This document shows, piece after piece, positions 21,519 through 31,560 of a stretch of DNA of 64,000 nucleotides. Both the position numbers and the translations under genes were made by a program. Where the stretch lies: NCBI RefSeq assembly GCF_036417845.1, contig NW_027118693.1, positions 3,358,001-3,422,000 on the forward strand, read 5' to 3'. Every line of letters starts with the position of its first letter. The first letter of the stretch is position 1. The notes below the pieces were generated by a model. It searched no databases, was not told where the DNA came from, and saw only the letters and a list, made by a program, of their open reading frames with translations. The stretch comes from Apteryx mantelli. Lineage: Eukaryota > Chordata > Aves > Apterygiformes > Apterygidae.

Positions 21519-22454
21519 TTACTGGTGCTGACATTGTCCCAGTGGAATCAATTTCTTCAGTGCACCCTTGAGCTCCTTGTTCCTCAAACTGTAGATGAGT
21601 GGGTTCAGTGTTGGCGTCACCACCACGTACAGAACTCCCACCACCAGATCCTGAGCTGGGGAGGACATGGAGGGGGGCTTCAGATGGGAAAACATGACAG
21701 TGCTGACAAAGAGGGAAACCACAGCCAGGTGAGGGAGGCACATGGAAAAGGCTTTGTGCCGTCCCTGCTCAGAGGGGATCCTCAGCACAGCTGTGAGGAT
21801 CTGCACATAGGACAGAAGAATGAAAACGAAACACCCAAAGAATAAATAGGCATTAACCACAAGAACCCTGTCTTCCCTGAGGTAGGAGTCTGAGCAGGAG
21901 AGCTTGAGGATCTGGGGAATTTCACAGAAGAACTGCTCCACCGCATTGCCTTGGCAGAGTGGTATGGAAAATGTGTTCCCAGTGTGCACCACAGCAGTCA
22001 GAAAAGCACTGCCCCAGGCAGCTGCTGCCATTTTGGCACAAGCTCTGATGCCCATGAGGGTCTCGTAGAGAAGGGGTTTGCAGATGGCAACATAGCGATC
22101 ATAGGCCATGACTGTGAGAAGATAATATTCTGTTGAGAACAAAAAGAGAAGCAGAAAGATCTGGGCAGCACATCCTGAGTAGGAAATGGCCCTGGTGTTG
22201 CTCAGGGAATTGGCCATGGATTTGGGGATGGTGACAGAGATGGAGCCCAGGTCAAGGAGGGAGAGGTTGAGGAGGAAGAAGTACATGGGGGTGTGGAGGC
22301 GATGGTCGCAGGTGATGGCAGTGATGATGAGGCCATTGCCCAGGAGGGCAGCCAGGTAGATGCCCAGGAAGAGCAAGGAGTGCAAGAGCTGTAGCTGCCA
22401 TGTGTCTGCAAACGCCAGGAGGAGGAACTCAGTGGGGGAGCTGCTGTTGGACAT
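21519..22454 (-). CDS. Odorant receptor, OR14-like, intact
   Basis: An uninterrupted 311-residue receptor starts MSNSSSPTEFLLL, with an N-glycosylation sequon at Asn3. It has seven hydrophobic segments and every class II odorant receptor motif: LLGNGLII in TM1, LHTPMYFFLLNLSLLDL in loop 1/TM2, MAYDRYVAICKPLLY with intact DRY, LLSYVQILTAVLRIPS in TM5, KAFSMCLPHLAVVSLF in TM6 and PTLNPLIYSLRN in TM7. Length is normal for the family. The wording matches the OR14 group, which is strongly expanded in birds. It should act in olfactory neurons by activating the olfactory G protein; the ligand is unknown. A 5' untranslated exon is expected upstream (to the right on this strand) but not identified. 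Assignment to the receptor class is very sure; OR14 membership is likely. Confidence 0.95.
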   Translation of the reverse strand: MSNSSSPTEFLLLAFADTWQLQLLHSLLFLGIYLAALLGNGLIITAITCDHRLHTPMYFFLLNLSLLDLGSISVTIPKSMANSLSNTRAISYSGCAAQIFLLLFLFSTEYYLLTVMAYDRYVAICKPLLYETLMGIRACAKMAAAAWGSAFLTAVVHTGNTFSIPLCQGNAVEQFFCEIPQILKLSCSDSYLREDRVLVVNAYLFFGCFVFILLSYVQILTAVLRIPSEQGRHKAFSMCLPHLAVVSLFVSTVMFSHLKPPSMSSPAQDLVVGVLYVVVTPTLNPLIYSLRNKELKGALKKLIPLGQCQHQ

Positions 22455-23627
22455 TTGCTCCCTCAGGGCCCACGAGGACTATCCAAGGAAGAGGAGACAG
22501 TGAGAAGACAGGAGACAGTTTTGTATGAGCAAAACTTTTGCGCAGAACCTCCCCCCCCCCCCCACAAACATGCACATTATCTACCCTCATCTTGCCAGGA
22601 CCATCACTGAGCTCCATGGCTTGAGCTCCCCTTTGTGCTGCCTCAGTTTGCCATGAGGAGCAGGGGCCTCTTCCCATGGGCTCTGGAGGAGGCAGTCCTG
22701 ACCCACTGTACTGGGGACCTGGGAACACGGGTGACTAAACTTTCAAAGTCACAGTTTTAGTCAGATTTCATCCACTCACAATGTTGAAGGGCTTTCCAGC
22801 ATCTTCACTCTCCGTTCTAAACAATGTGTGCTCTTCAATAGCTTTAAGGATTCTTTTGTTTTCTTTTAGATTCCCCTGTCATCCCTGAGGAGGATTCTTG
22901 GAGACAGAGATCCTCAGCACTGCAGCTGCACTTCGAGTGAATAGCTGTGATTCCTGAGAGGCCAAAGGATTCACTCTGTCTTTAGTGCAGAGCGAGGAGA
23001 GCTGGCGTGTCCATCAGTCTTGTTCCCAGCTGCCCTGTGCTTGCACCTCTGAGGCGGAGGACATTTGCACTCGTGTTACCATAAAAAGAATTGACACTGC
23101 TGAGAGCAGAGGAATCGAGTTTCAAAATGCAGATCACCAAGCCCAGGAGCCTTTCTCAGAGGATCCGAGGAAGGTCTCAGCACTCCCCTTTTAGCCAGGA
23201 AGACATCAGGGTCGTGCCAGTTGCCCACATGCAGCATTTTCACGGCCTTAGCATCTAGGTGGCTTCTGCATGGGGCACCTCGATAACACCCAGATGCAAT
23301 GGGAGAGCTGTGCCCTTCTGGAGGGCAGCTTGCAGGCCAGCTGGACACCCCCGAGAAACAGTCGGACATCCTAAAGATGGGGTGTCCTGAAGAGAGAGTT
23401 GGCTCCTTCCCAGCCCCCAAACAGCATTGCCCAGAGCCCCACAGTTTAGAGGGGCACTTGGGCACCTCAGTGCCAAGGACATGTCTGCAAGGCAGCACCT
23501 GCAGGATTGGTGTCTGAATTGCCTCTGAAATGCCCCTGCCCAGAGAGTCCAAGGGGAAGGACAAGGGCAGCATGGACAGGTGGGGAAACACACAGCAATA
23601 GCATGATATTTCTTCTAAAGGAAGAAG
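22455..23627. other. Non-coding, 5' side of OR14-like gene
   Basis: No gene is recognised. A run of about 14 C lies at 22550-22563. The stretch ends at the target site of the young provirus. Confidence 0.5.
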
Positions 23628-23633
23628 GGACAT
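23628..23633. other. Left target-site duplication
   Basis: The six bases ggacat directly precede the 5' LTR and are repeated at 26505-26510 directly after the 3' LTR. Six bp is the duplication length made by avian alpharetroviral integrases. Confidence 0.9.
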
Positions 23634-23866
23634 TGTGGAGGAAAAAGGATGAGCAGGGAGGCACTGCGGGGCGGAACATGGGAAGGTTGTAACGGGCGGA
23701 GCACTGCTGCCGGAGAAGAAGGCGGGGCTTTACAGCATTATAAAAGAGCAGGACACGCTTCATTAAACGCCATTTTGCCACTCCTCATATTGGTGTCTGT
23801 GTGGTGATGGTCCGGGGCCTGGGGAGAAGGCCCCGTGCCTCCTCGGTAAGAACGAGAACGGTAACA
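23634..23866 (+). repeat. 5' LTR of young provirus
   Basis: It starts tgtggaggaaaaagga and ends aacggtaaca. A TATA box (tataaaag, 23739-23746) is followed closely by the polyadenylation signal attaaa (23762-23767) and the R-region start acgccattttgcc. This compact TATA/poly(A)/R order is the alpharetroviral arrangement. Confidence 0.93.
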
Positions 23867-23868
23867 AG

Positions 23869-23886
23869 TGGTGACCCCGACGTGAT
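23869..23886 (+). other. Primer-binding site, tRNA-Trp
   Basis: The sequence tggtgaccccgacgtgat, two bases after the LTR, is the tRNA-Trp primer site used by avian alpharetroviruses and their endogenous relatives. Confidence 0.9.
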
Positions 23887-23924
23887 ACCGAGGAGGCGGC
23901 TCGGCCGGCGTAGGCACCGGGAGC

Positions 23925-25139
23925 GTGAGGAAGGGATCCGGATCCGGAACTATAGAGGCCATATGTAAGGTAGTAATGGCCTGCGCCAAGGAATGGCGGG
24001 CGCCGCTGAAGGCGAGCGCGATACGAGCGTGTGTAGAGAGGCTCGTAAAGGAGGGAGCGATTACTTCTCCTATGGAGATTCTGCGGGAGGAACTGTGGCT
24101 GCAATGCACAGCAGCGCTGGCGGAGTTCCCGATGAACGGGGGATCCGCGAGGGAGTTAAAGGTGTGGGGGCTGATAAGAATGCTCCTGCGGAGCGCGAGG
24201 GAGGCCCCGGCGAAAGAACGGGAGAGTGGGGGCGGGGAGGTTCCAGTGATCCTACCGGTGGAATCCCAGGAGCCGCCTCCGGTGTATCCCTGGCAAGATC
24301 TCGCACAAGACAGAGAGGGATGGGGGGTCGACGGGACCGAACCCGAGGATTGCGTGCCTGGCGCAGTTTTGAGGAAGACGCTTAGTGAGGAAGATAGGAC
24401 CCTGCTGCCGTGGGCCCCGGCAGAGGAGGGTGCTGTAGACGGGGAGAGTCAGGCAGTGCAGCGAGGGAGGAAGGGTAACGGCCGATCAGAGCGGAGAGAC
24501 CAGAGTTCGACCTTGAAAGGAGGGAGGAAGGTTCGGGTGAGATTGCCGGTTAAGGAGGAGAGCGGAGAAGATAGCAGCGACGAGGAAGGCGGGGGCTTGC
24601 GAGAAGTTACGCGCAGGCTGCGGGGGTGTGCAATAGGAGAGACACAGCCGAAAGGGAAGCCGAAGGGCGGAGAAGAAGTAACAACATCCCTGGTCGACAC
24701 CCTATTGCGTGCATTAGAGGAAATAAGGCGGGAGGTCATGGCCACAACAGAGGCTTCGCGGGCCGTGTATGAAGAACTCGGGAAGCTAGTAAAGGTAGAG
24801 CCACCCTGGACAAAGATAAAACAGACACACGCAGAGAGCTTCACTGAATTCTGTGACAGGCTCCAGCGGGCCATTGCAGAGTCAGACTTGCCCCCTGAGG
24901 CCCAGGGTCCGGTCATGATGGAGTGCCTCTGGCAGCAGAGTGACGCCATGACGCAGGACATCCTGAAAACGATCCCTAAAGGAACACCACTTTCGGTTGT
25001 CATCCGCACGGTACTGCAAAAACAGAATCAGGGAACAGCAGCAGCGCAGGCTCTTGTCACGGCGGTGGACCAGATGAGAAAGGGACCACAGCGTTGCTTC
25101 TCTTGTGGATATCACAGGGAAGAGGGTATGCTGCGGTAA
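23925..25139 (+). pseudogene. gag: gag, truncated, alpharetrovirus-like
   Basis: The frame is open from 23925 to a TAA at 25137, but codon one is GTG; the first ATG in frame is at 23976. At 23952 an ATA stands where the family start codon would be expected, just before a GAG codon. Parts in order: a matrix-like domain (about 23950-24250, with KEGAITSP and ELKVWGL); a Gly/Glu/Arg-rich linker with little resemblance to capsid (24250-24780); then a capsid C-terminal domain with a major-homology-type block (ESFTEFCDRLQRAIAESDLP, about 24836-24895). It ends in CFSCGYH, the first half of a zinc knuckle; the last Cys is missing. Most of the capsid N-terminal domain and the nucleocapsid are absent. 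The leader before gag is under 100 bases. The frame may still be translated, but it could not assemble alone. Confidence 0.88.
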
Positions 25140-25615
25140 AACGGGAGGAGCAGATAAGATGGGTTCCAATGAAATGCATAAAACCTGACCTAAATGCACG
25201 TACGGGAGGGTCTGGGGTGTAACTAATCATTCTTGGTGAGATTCCATCCTGAACAGGGCGACGCCAGACGGGATGCTGCTGCATGGCTGCATTGATGCTT
25301 ATCGCCGGCTTCATGATTCCGGGGACCGCAGAGTCATACTGGAGGAGATGAGCACAGGCGCACAGAACAGCTCACTACTGCATCCCGTTCAACCCCGAGG
25401 CGGGGCCGACAGAGACTTTCCTGACGGGGAACAAGTCAACACAGGGGCGTGGATCTTGTCATGGTTTGATTAGAAATGGCTTATAACACTAGGCTTGATA
25501 GCACTCACAGTAGTAATAGCGATATGCTGCGGCTTGCTAATTCTGAATTATTGCTTACGGCATGTACGGCTTAACTGCTTGATAGACATGAGCATAGAGT
25601 ATATCAATTAATAGT
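25140..25615 (+). pseudogene. env: env tail A (transmembrane subunit remnant)
   Basis: After gag the sequence has no long frame. Between about 25440 and 25610 a frame reads GAWILSWFD, a TAG stop, then WLITLGLIALTVVIAICCG and NYCLRH. This is a membrane-spanning segment and short Cys/Arg-containing tail, the pattern of the end of a retroviral transmembrane subunit. A polypurine tract and U3 start follow it directly, as they follow env in a complete virus. The ectodomain is absent. Confidence 0.6.
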
Positions 25616-25635
25616 ACAGGAAAAAGAGGTTCTAG

Positions 25636-25805
25636 AAAGGGGGGGAGATGTGGTGGATCTTGGGAAACTGCATAGACAAGATATTTGCATGAGAAGCGGT
25701 AGACTAGGCGTAGCGGAAGATCACGCGGTGTGACGCGCAGCCTAGGGGTGGAAACGAAGTGCACCTGTATGTAAGCTTGCACGCAGCCCACAATAAACGC
25801 CATTA
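25636..25805 (+). repeat. Internal polypurine tract and U3/R remnant of another LTR
   Basis: A purine tract (aaagggggggaga, 25636-25648) is followed at 25649 by tgtggtggatcttgggaaac, a U3-like sequence that differs from the flanking LTRs after its first six bases. It carries an octamer motif atttgcat (25683-25690) and ends with aataaacgccatt (about 25791-25803), the poly(A)/R start of alpharetroviral LTRs. No U5 or primer site follows; the sequence passes straight into another env end. Confidence 0.7.
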
Positions 25806-26114
25806 GACGAATGGCTAACTAACCTGTTTGGCAATCTACCACAGTGGCTAATAGGACTGCTTGCTGAAGGCTTGCGCATTGTGCTAATCCTCATAATTAT
25901 AGGCTTATGCTTGTGTGTAATACTGAGCTGCGTTAAGAAAGCCTTGCTGAAAGTAGCGGGCCAAGTCTGGATTGCTCGACAACAAGAAGGAGAACTTCTG
26001 GAGGAATGGCTGGGCTTTGGAGGGGGGGAATATAGTCTGTTGGAAATGAGCAATCCCGCCTATGCCTTTAAGGTTTTCCCTGAACGACGAAGACAAGGAC
26101 ATCGCCTGCGTTAA
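25806..26114 (+). pseudogene. env: env tail B (transmembrane subunit remnant)
   Basis: A frame runs from about 25810 to the stop TAA at 26112. It has LTNLFGNLPQWLIGLLAEGL, then a membrane span (about 25875-25935, IVLILIIIGLCLCVILSC) and a cytoplasmic tail of roughly 55 residues rich in charged residues. This is the C-terminus of a second, different transmembrane subunit; the ectodomain with its fusion and receptor parts is missing. The ATG at 25872 falls at the beginning of the membrane span, so a short membrane peptide is conceivable but unproven. Confidence 0.65.
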
Positions 26115-26257
26115 GATTCGGAAGAAGGGGAGGCAGCACACAGCTCCGCTCACGAAGCTACTAATGCAAGGAACCACCCGATGGCGGTCCCGTCGAGACA
26201 CGCCGCACTTCCGCGTGTTTTGTTGCGTCCCGCTCGATATAACGAAACAACGTTGAT

Positions 26258-26271
26258 GGGAGAGGGGGAGA
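26258..26271 (+). other. Polypurine tract of young provirus
   Basis: The tract gggagagggggaga lies directly before the TG of the 3' LTR and serves as the plus-strand primer. Confidence 0.85.
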
Positions 26272-26504
26272 TGTGGAGGAAAAAGGATGAGCAGGGAGGC
26301 ACTGCGGGGCGGAACATGGGAAGGTTGTAACGGGCGGAGCACTGCTGCCGGAGAAGAAGGCGGGGCTTTACAGCATTATAAAAGAGCAGGACACGCTTCA
26401 TTAAACGCCATTTTGCCACTCCTCATATTGGTGTCTGTGTGGTGATGGTCCGGGGCCTGGGGAGAAGGCCCCGTGCCTCCTCGGTAAGAACGAGAACGGT
26501 AACA
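26272..26504 (+). repeat. 3' LTR of young provirus
   Basis: It is 233 bp and identical to the 5' LTR as read, including the TATA box and attaaa signal. It is followed by the duplicated target site ggacat. Confidence 0.93.
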
Positions 26505-26510
26505 GGACAT
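26505..26510. other. Right target-site duplication
   Basis: The bases ggacat repeat the six bases at 23628-23633. Confidence 0.9.
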
Positions 26511-28399
26511 GGAGAGACAGGGGACACTCAGGAGTTTCTCCTCTCCAGATGTCCATCTGCGAGGAAACAGCCCATGCCCTGGACCCCACAGCCTTGAGGG
26601 CTGTGCTGGGAGAGGAGATGAGACATTGGAGCTTGTAGTTTCCTCTCACACTTTGAACGAGACTCTTATGCCTGGAGCTCTGCCTGCAGGGAGCTCTTTC
26701 TCTGTCCCACATGTCATGTCAGTGCTTACAGACCCCATCCCACCTGCTGGGTGCTCAGCTCTGCCCTGCAGAAACCTCCCGGGAGCAGGGCACTGCCCAG
26801 GGGCACCTCGGTGTTTGCAGGGGCTAAGGAGCATCTGAGAGAAACCTTGATGAAGCTGCAAAGGTGATGCTGGTTCTGTCTGTAGGCTGAGGGGTGCATG
26901 AAGGGATTTCTTGAGTTCCTCCCAGAACTGTTCCTCTCTCACTGTCACTATTTTGGAATCTCAAGCCCCTGTTTAAGCCTAACAGCTCCACTAACATTTC
27001 ATCCCAACAAAGAGAATAACACTGAAAGCAGGGACTCATGACAGCTCCTTCCCTTTCAGGTATCCCTGTCTTGACCTTCCTTTTGGAAAGCCACCTCCAG
27101 AAATGTTCTCAGGGTGAGCCGAAGCTGACAGCAGCCCTGACCCATGCAGCACCCTCTCAACAGGAGAATGAACATGTCCTGCTGGCAGTCAATCATCCCA
27201 CCCAGAGCTTCTCCCCACAGCACCGTGGGGAGTTCCCTGGGCAGGCTGAGTGCTGACCTTCACAGGAGGCAGAGTCACTGTCCCGGACACACAGCACTCT
27301 GGGATGCAGGGACACTGCTCTGAGTTACAGCCCTGAGCAGACCTGTGTGTACACCTCTGCTTCACACCCTGCCAGCATCCCTGGGAGAAGGTAGCAGGAC
27401 GCCGTTTCCCTCTGACGGAGTGGCTGGGAATCCCTGCTCTAAAGCACCTCCTGCCCCACACAGGAGGGACTGGGATACCCATCCTGACAGACCCTATCAG
27501 CCATGGGATGTGCTAGCTTTAGAGAAAACCTCAGGATGCCTCAGCTGCATTGCCCTGCAGCCAGAGACTTACTGTGTTAGGGGCTGTGAAGATTTCTCCT
27601 CCAGTGAGCTCTCAGCCGTCTACCCACTCCTGGTTGCCTTGAACTTCTGTCTCACTCATCTTGCTCATCTTCTTCCTCTTGTCTTGGCACTTGCAGGTAG
27701 TGCCTGGAGCCCTGCTGCTCTTTGCAGAAGAGCTGCTCCTGCACGCAGCTGTCTCTCAGCAGTGCTGCCAGGTTGCCAGGAGCTCCCTCTGTCCCAGGGC
27801 CTGCCCCCCCTTGGGAACAGCGGCCCAGCTGAAGATGTGACTTAATTTGTCCTTTGTACTCCCTCCTCCGGGGAAATATTCACTGAGGTAGACTAAAATA
27901 ATCTTCTTTTGTCTCTCTCTAAATGCTGAAGAGAGACCCATTCCGGCATTGCAATTTGTCACATCAGAGGGTGGTTTTCTAAGAGAGGTGGCAATGTCTC
28001 ACTCTGGAAGACCCTATTCCCATCTCTTAACTAGGCAGGACACCTAGACAGGGACAAGAAGGCAGTTCATTTTCCCATGGTTCAAGTACTCTTCAGATGA
28101 ATCAATCCAGGCATCTCATGCTGGTTTAGAAGCCCCTGGCCTGCAGGGGGATTCAGATCCCTCCCGTGAACTCCACAACTCACAGGACGTGGGATTCCCC
28201 TTGCCCAAGCTGAAGTGTGAACAACAGAGATGTCTGCACGCGAGCTCCGTGTCTAAGCTCCCATTATTATCAATGGAGATAGAGGGTGGGAGTCAGTTGC
28301 TCACACACAAACACCTTGTGCTATTTGAAGAGACAGAGGTGGTCTGAGGCATGTGCCAGTGTCTGCTTGCTCTGATGGAGCAGCTGGGAGACCAGCATC
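26511..28399. other. Non-coding stretch
   Basis: No gene is recognised. This is the original right flank of the young provirus insertion. The 166-codon frame at 27345-27845 has no family features. Confidence 0.45.
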
Positions 28400-28470
28400 C
28401 TTCTAGAGCATCAGGTGGAGGCCAGCTGGGGAATTTCCTTGGTCATCTGAAATGGCACTAGGTGCCTGCT
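28400..28470 (+). repeat. Unassigned dispersed repeat, copy 1
   Basis: It reads ggaggccagctggggaattt, then catctgaaatggcactaggt and gcctgc. It aligns with 60020-60090 (ggaggtcagctaggatgttc, catctcaaatggcactagcc). The family is not identified. Confidence 0.5.
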
Positions 28471-29224
28471 ATGAGGAGAGCTCCACTCACTAGGAAGCTG
28501 AGACACATGCAGATCCCTATGCTGCAGACCACTGATATAATTCAGTGCAGACCCTTGATTTAATGACATAAAAATAGGCCATAGGCAGGGCCATGGCAGG
28601 TGCCTGGGGTGTGCAACACAACCACAGGTCTCCAGGAGATACAGCATGGGACCTACAGGAAAACCACGCCCTTTTGGAGAGGTTGCTGGGCAAATGCCCC
28701 AGGGCATCTTAGCTTTCCTACCTGTGCCCAAAAAGCTAAATCCTACCACTGCCTTCAGGCAAAGTCCATCCAACCTACATCCAAGAGTGCTGCATAAATG
28801 GGAGGCACATCACACCAAGGTCTCCACTGTAAACCTACACTCTTGAACCCTGCTAATTCTCCTCTCCTGAAACGTCTTCTCACCCCCCAGATGATATGAA
28901 CAGGGACTGTGCTATTGATGTCCAAGGGTGGCTGGATCACAGGCTCTGCAGGCCCAGGAACTTCTCAAAGCACCTTGTCCTTCCTGGACATTGGCTCACC
29001 TCTGTCAAAGGCTCCAAGATGCTGCAGAGTCAGCTCAGGCAGCAAACTTCTCTCCTCCCATTCCTGCACGGACCAGCTCTGTTTCTCCCTGGCTTAGGGT
29101 ACTGCAGGGTTTGCTCTTTTAGTGGGAACCTTGTTTCACCATTACTACCTATGGCTACCTATGCCAGCATGTCTCTGCTCTGAATCAAAGTCTTTGCATA
29201 CATGAGGTAACAGGTTTCCCCATG
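28471..29224. other. Non-coding stretch
   Basis: No gene is recognised; several short frames lie on both strands. Confidence 0.45.
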
Positions 29225-29485
29225 ATAAATCTTGGGGCCTTGAGAAGCTTGGAGATTTGGCCAACAAAAGCCTCATAAAGTTGTACAAGGAGAAGTGGCA
29301 AGTCCTGTATCGGGGGGCAGAACAACCCGCGCATCAGGCTGGGACCTGACCAGCAGAGGAGTGACCCTGAGGAGAAGGGCCTGGATGTTATGAGATATGC
29401 CATATGACCCAGTGGTGCGGACTCACCACAAATGGGACCAGCTGCATATGGGGCTGCATTAGGAAGAGAGTGGCCACCCACTTTT
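29225..29485 (+). repeat. CR1 LINE fragment, ORF2 region
   Basis: Blocks gccaacaaaagcctcataaa, caaggagaagtggcaagtcc, gaccagcagaggagtgaccc, gaggagaagggcctggatgt and gggctgcattaggaagagag follow the order of CR1 ORF2 before its last exonised part. The copy has small indels. A T-rich run (29482-29510) marks its right border. Confidence 0.8.
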
Positions 29486-31165
29486 TCTTTTTTCTTTTTT
29501 TTTTTTTTTGGCTTACAGAATAATTGATATCAACATTCTCCAATTGATATTGATCTACAGGGTCTCTTAATGAAGTCTGGACATGTAGGAGAAGCACTGT
29601 TCTTCAAGTCAGACATGCATGGACAATCTTCCTCCCCAACTGCCCAACCCCACCTTTTCCCATCAGCCACCTGGCACTTAAATCATTCTTAGCTTTTTCC
29701 ACTGAAGTCTGCAGCTGAATATTACAACTCATAGGCACCAATTCCCACCTGCTTTCCTTAGACAACTAGCTGCAAAGAGACATGGAAGGATTTCTCTTAA
29801 TGACAATCAAACAAAAATAGAATGTGATACAGCTGAAAAAAATAACAAAAAACACACTCCTCAACTCTATGTTAAGTCCAAGCTTCCTCCCGTGAGGTCT
29901 GCTTTCCATAAGGGATAACCTCCCTAGAAATGCTTTAGACAGAGGGATAGGAAAGGCTAGATGGAAACATAATTAAGCAGTTGGCTAAAAAGACAATTAT
30001 ACAGACTACTGGAAGACAGGGTAAGTTTTCAACTCCCTGAAGCTCAAAGCACAAATAAGGTAGCTGACAGGTATCTGAATGAACAAATAGTGACAGGTGG
30101 AGGAAAACTCTGCCAAGTGAATATGTCCAAATGGTGTGCTGAAAAGGCTACTTTGGAAAAGTACAAGTTAAGAAGGAGACGTGTAAATTTGTGAAATATT
30201 AGTGAGATGAAATACACAATAGTACAGACCTCTGTAGCAGTGGTAATGCAAGTCCGGGGGAATATTTCTTCTCCTGAGATTCATACCCTTCCTGAAAATT
30301 TCTATTCTAGCATCACAGGAAAACACTCACATTTTATAGAAAGTATCCAATTATTGCAGCTGATGCAAATGTGCTCTTATGTTTTAAATGTTGAAAAAAG
30401 TTCTTTGGCTTTCCAGGCAGAGTTCAGGTGTCTAGCCACAAGCATGCAGTGGCACTTGGAGAGGCCCCAGTGTATCATGTGAGGTACCTGCCAGGGCCTG
30501 GCAGCTCTCACAGGGGACCTGCGGGAGACCAGAGCCCCTCGGAGCTGCAGATGGAGGCTGGGCAGAGAGGACCGGGGCACCTGCAATGGCACCAGATGCC
30601 TGTGACCCTGTCACTGCATGGCACCCCAATTCTAAAAGTCACTTTCCTTTTCAAAAAAAAAAAAAAAAAAACAGATCGTACAAATTCCCCCCAAAAGACC
30701 AGTATATAAAAAGGAAACATAACCCAGAAGGGCAAAAAGATGTCAAAGTACTGAAAAAGTTGAAAAATACAACAAACAATTTTCTTTGTATGAGATCATG
30801 TTCTTAATTTCTTTCTTTTTCCTTTTGTATTGACAGTTTCTAAAAATGTCTGTTATAATCAGGACTCCACCATTACACAGCTGTTCTGTCTCTCATTGTG
30901 ACCGACCAATAACCCCTGCAATGGGAGAAGGCTCAGAGGGTGAGGTGCCCATGAAGTTCAGCAACAGTGTAGGATGCGGCTCGTTAATCCTTGCTGTTGC
31001 GCAGAGAACTGACTTTATCTCAACACAGAGGGGACCAGAGGGTGACCTTTGTTTTAGGTAAGTAGCCATAGCCATTAATTGGACCAGATGTAAATGTTTC
31101 TTCCTGAGCTGATCAAAAGCATGTGAACGTCTCCCTGAATTAGCCAGACCAGCATGGAGGAAGTG
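29486..31165. other. AT-rich non-coding stretch with one GC-rich insert
   Basis: No gene is recognised. A GC-rich block at about 30430-30645 ends near a run of about 18 A (30653-30671), which contrasts with its AT-rich surroundings. The rest is unremarkable. Confidence 0.45.
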
Positions 31166-31169
31166 TATA

Positions 31170-31560
31170 CGTGGCTCAGCCCAACATCAAGTATAAAACC
31201 TCAACAACTAACAAAGGAATTTCAAAGAGAGCAACGGGCTTGAGCTGGCTTCAATCCACGTATTCCTTCCCGGCAACTGGGGACACCCAGCGTCGTGACA
31301 GTGAGCATATTATAGAGACCGGTAATGGGAATCACATTGGTATTGTGATTGAACTGCATGAGTGTACTGTGATTTCAGTATATTGCTGGATCACTCTGCT
31401 AAATCAGGAATCCCATGTAACATCAAATATCTTCAAAGGAAACTTTTAGATTAAACATTGCACTCCCCGTGTGGGGGGGATATCTAAAAGAACCTGGTCA
31501 GAGAGTACTGGACTCTGACACTCCTGCAAAGCCCGGTGCCTCTGCAAATACCCCCTGCCC
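31170..31560 (+). repeat. LTR-like dispersed repeat, copy B
   Basis: Homologous to copy A at 18040-18330 over its second half. Here a TATA-like tataaaacc occurs at about 31192-31200 and attaaaca at about 31451, spaced like promoter and poly(A) signals of an LTR. No internal retroviral sequence is next to it. Confidence 0.55.

Larger units (their letters stand above)
23634..26504 (+). mobile_element. Young non-autonomous alpharetrovirus-like provirus
   Basis: A 2.87-kb element is flanked by 6-bp duplications. Order: 233-bp LTR, tRNA-Trp primer site, partial gag, env tail A, an internal U3/R remnant, env tail B, polypurine tract, 233-bp LTR. The two LTRs are identical as I read them, which implies a recent insertion. 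There is no protease, reverse transcriptase or integrase, so the element must have been mobilised by a helper virus. Small size, alpharetroviral LTR/primer site and gag-env fusion without pol recall the avian retrotransposon described in chicken as ART-CH, and EAV-type elements; this is a family-level comparison from memory. Confidence 0.92.
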
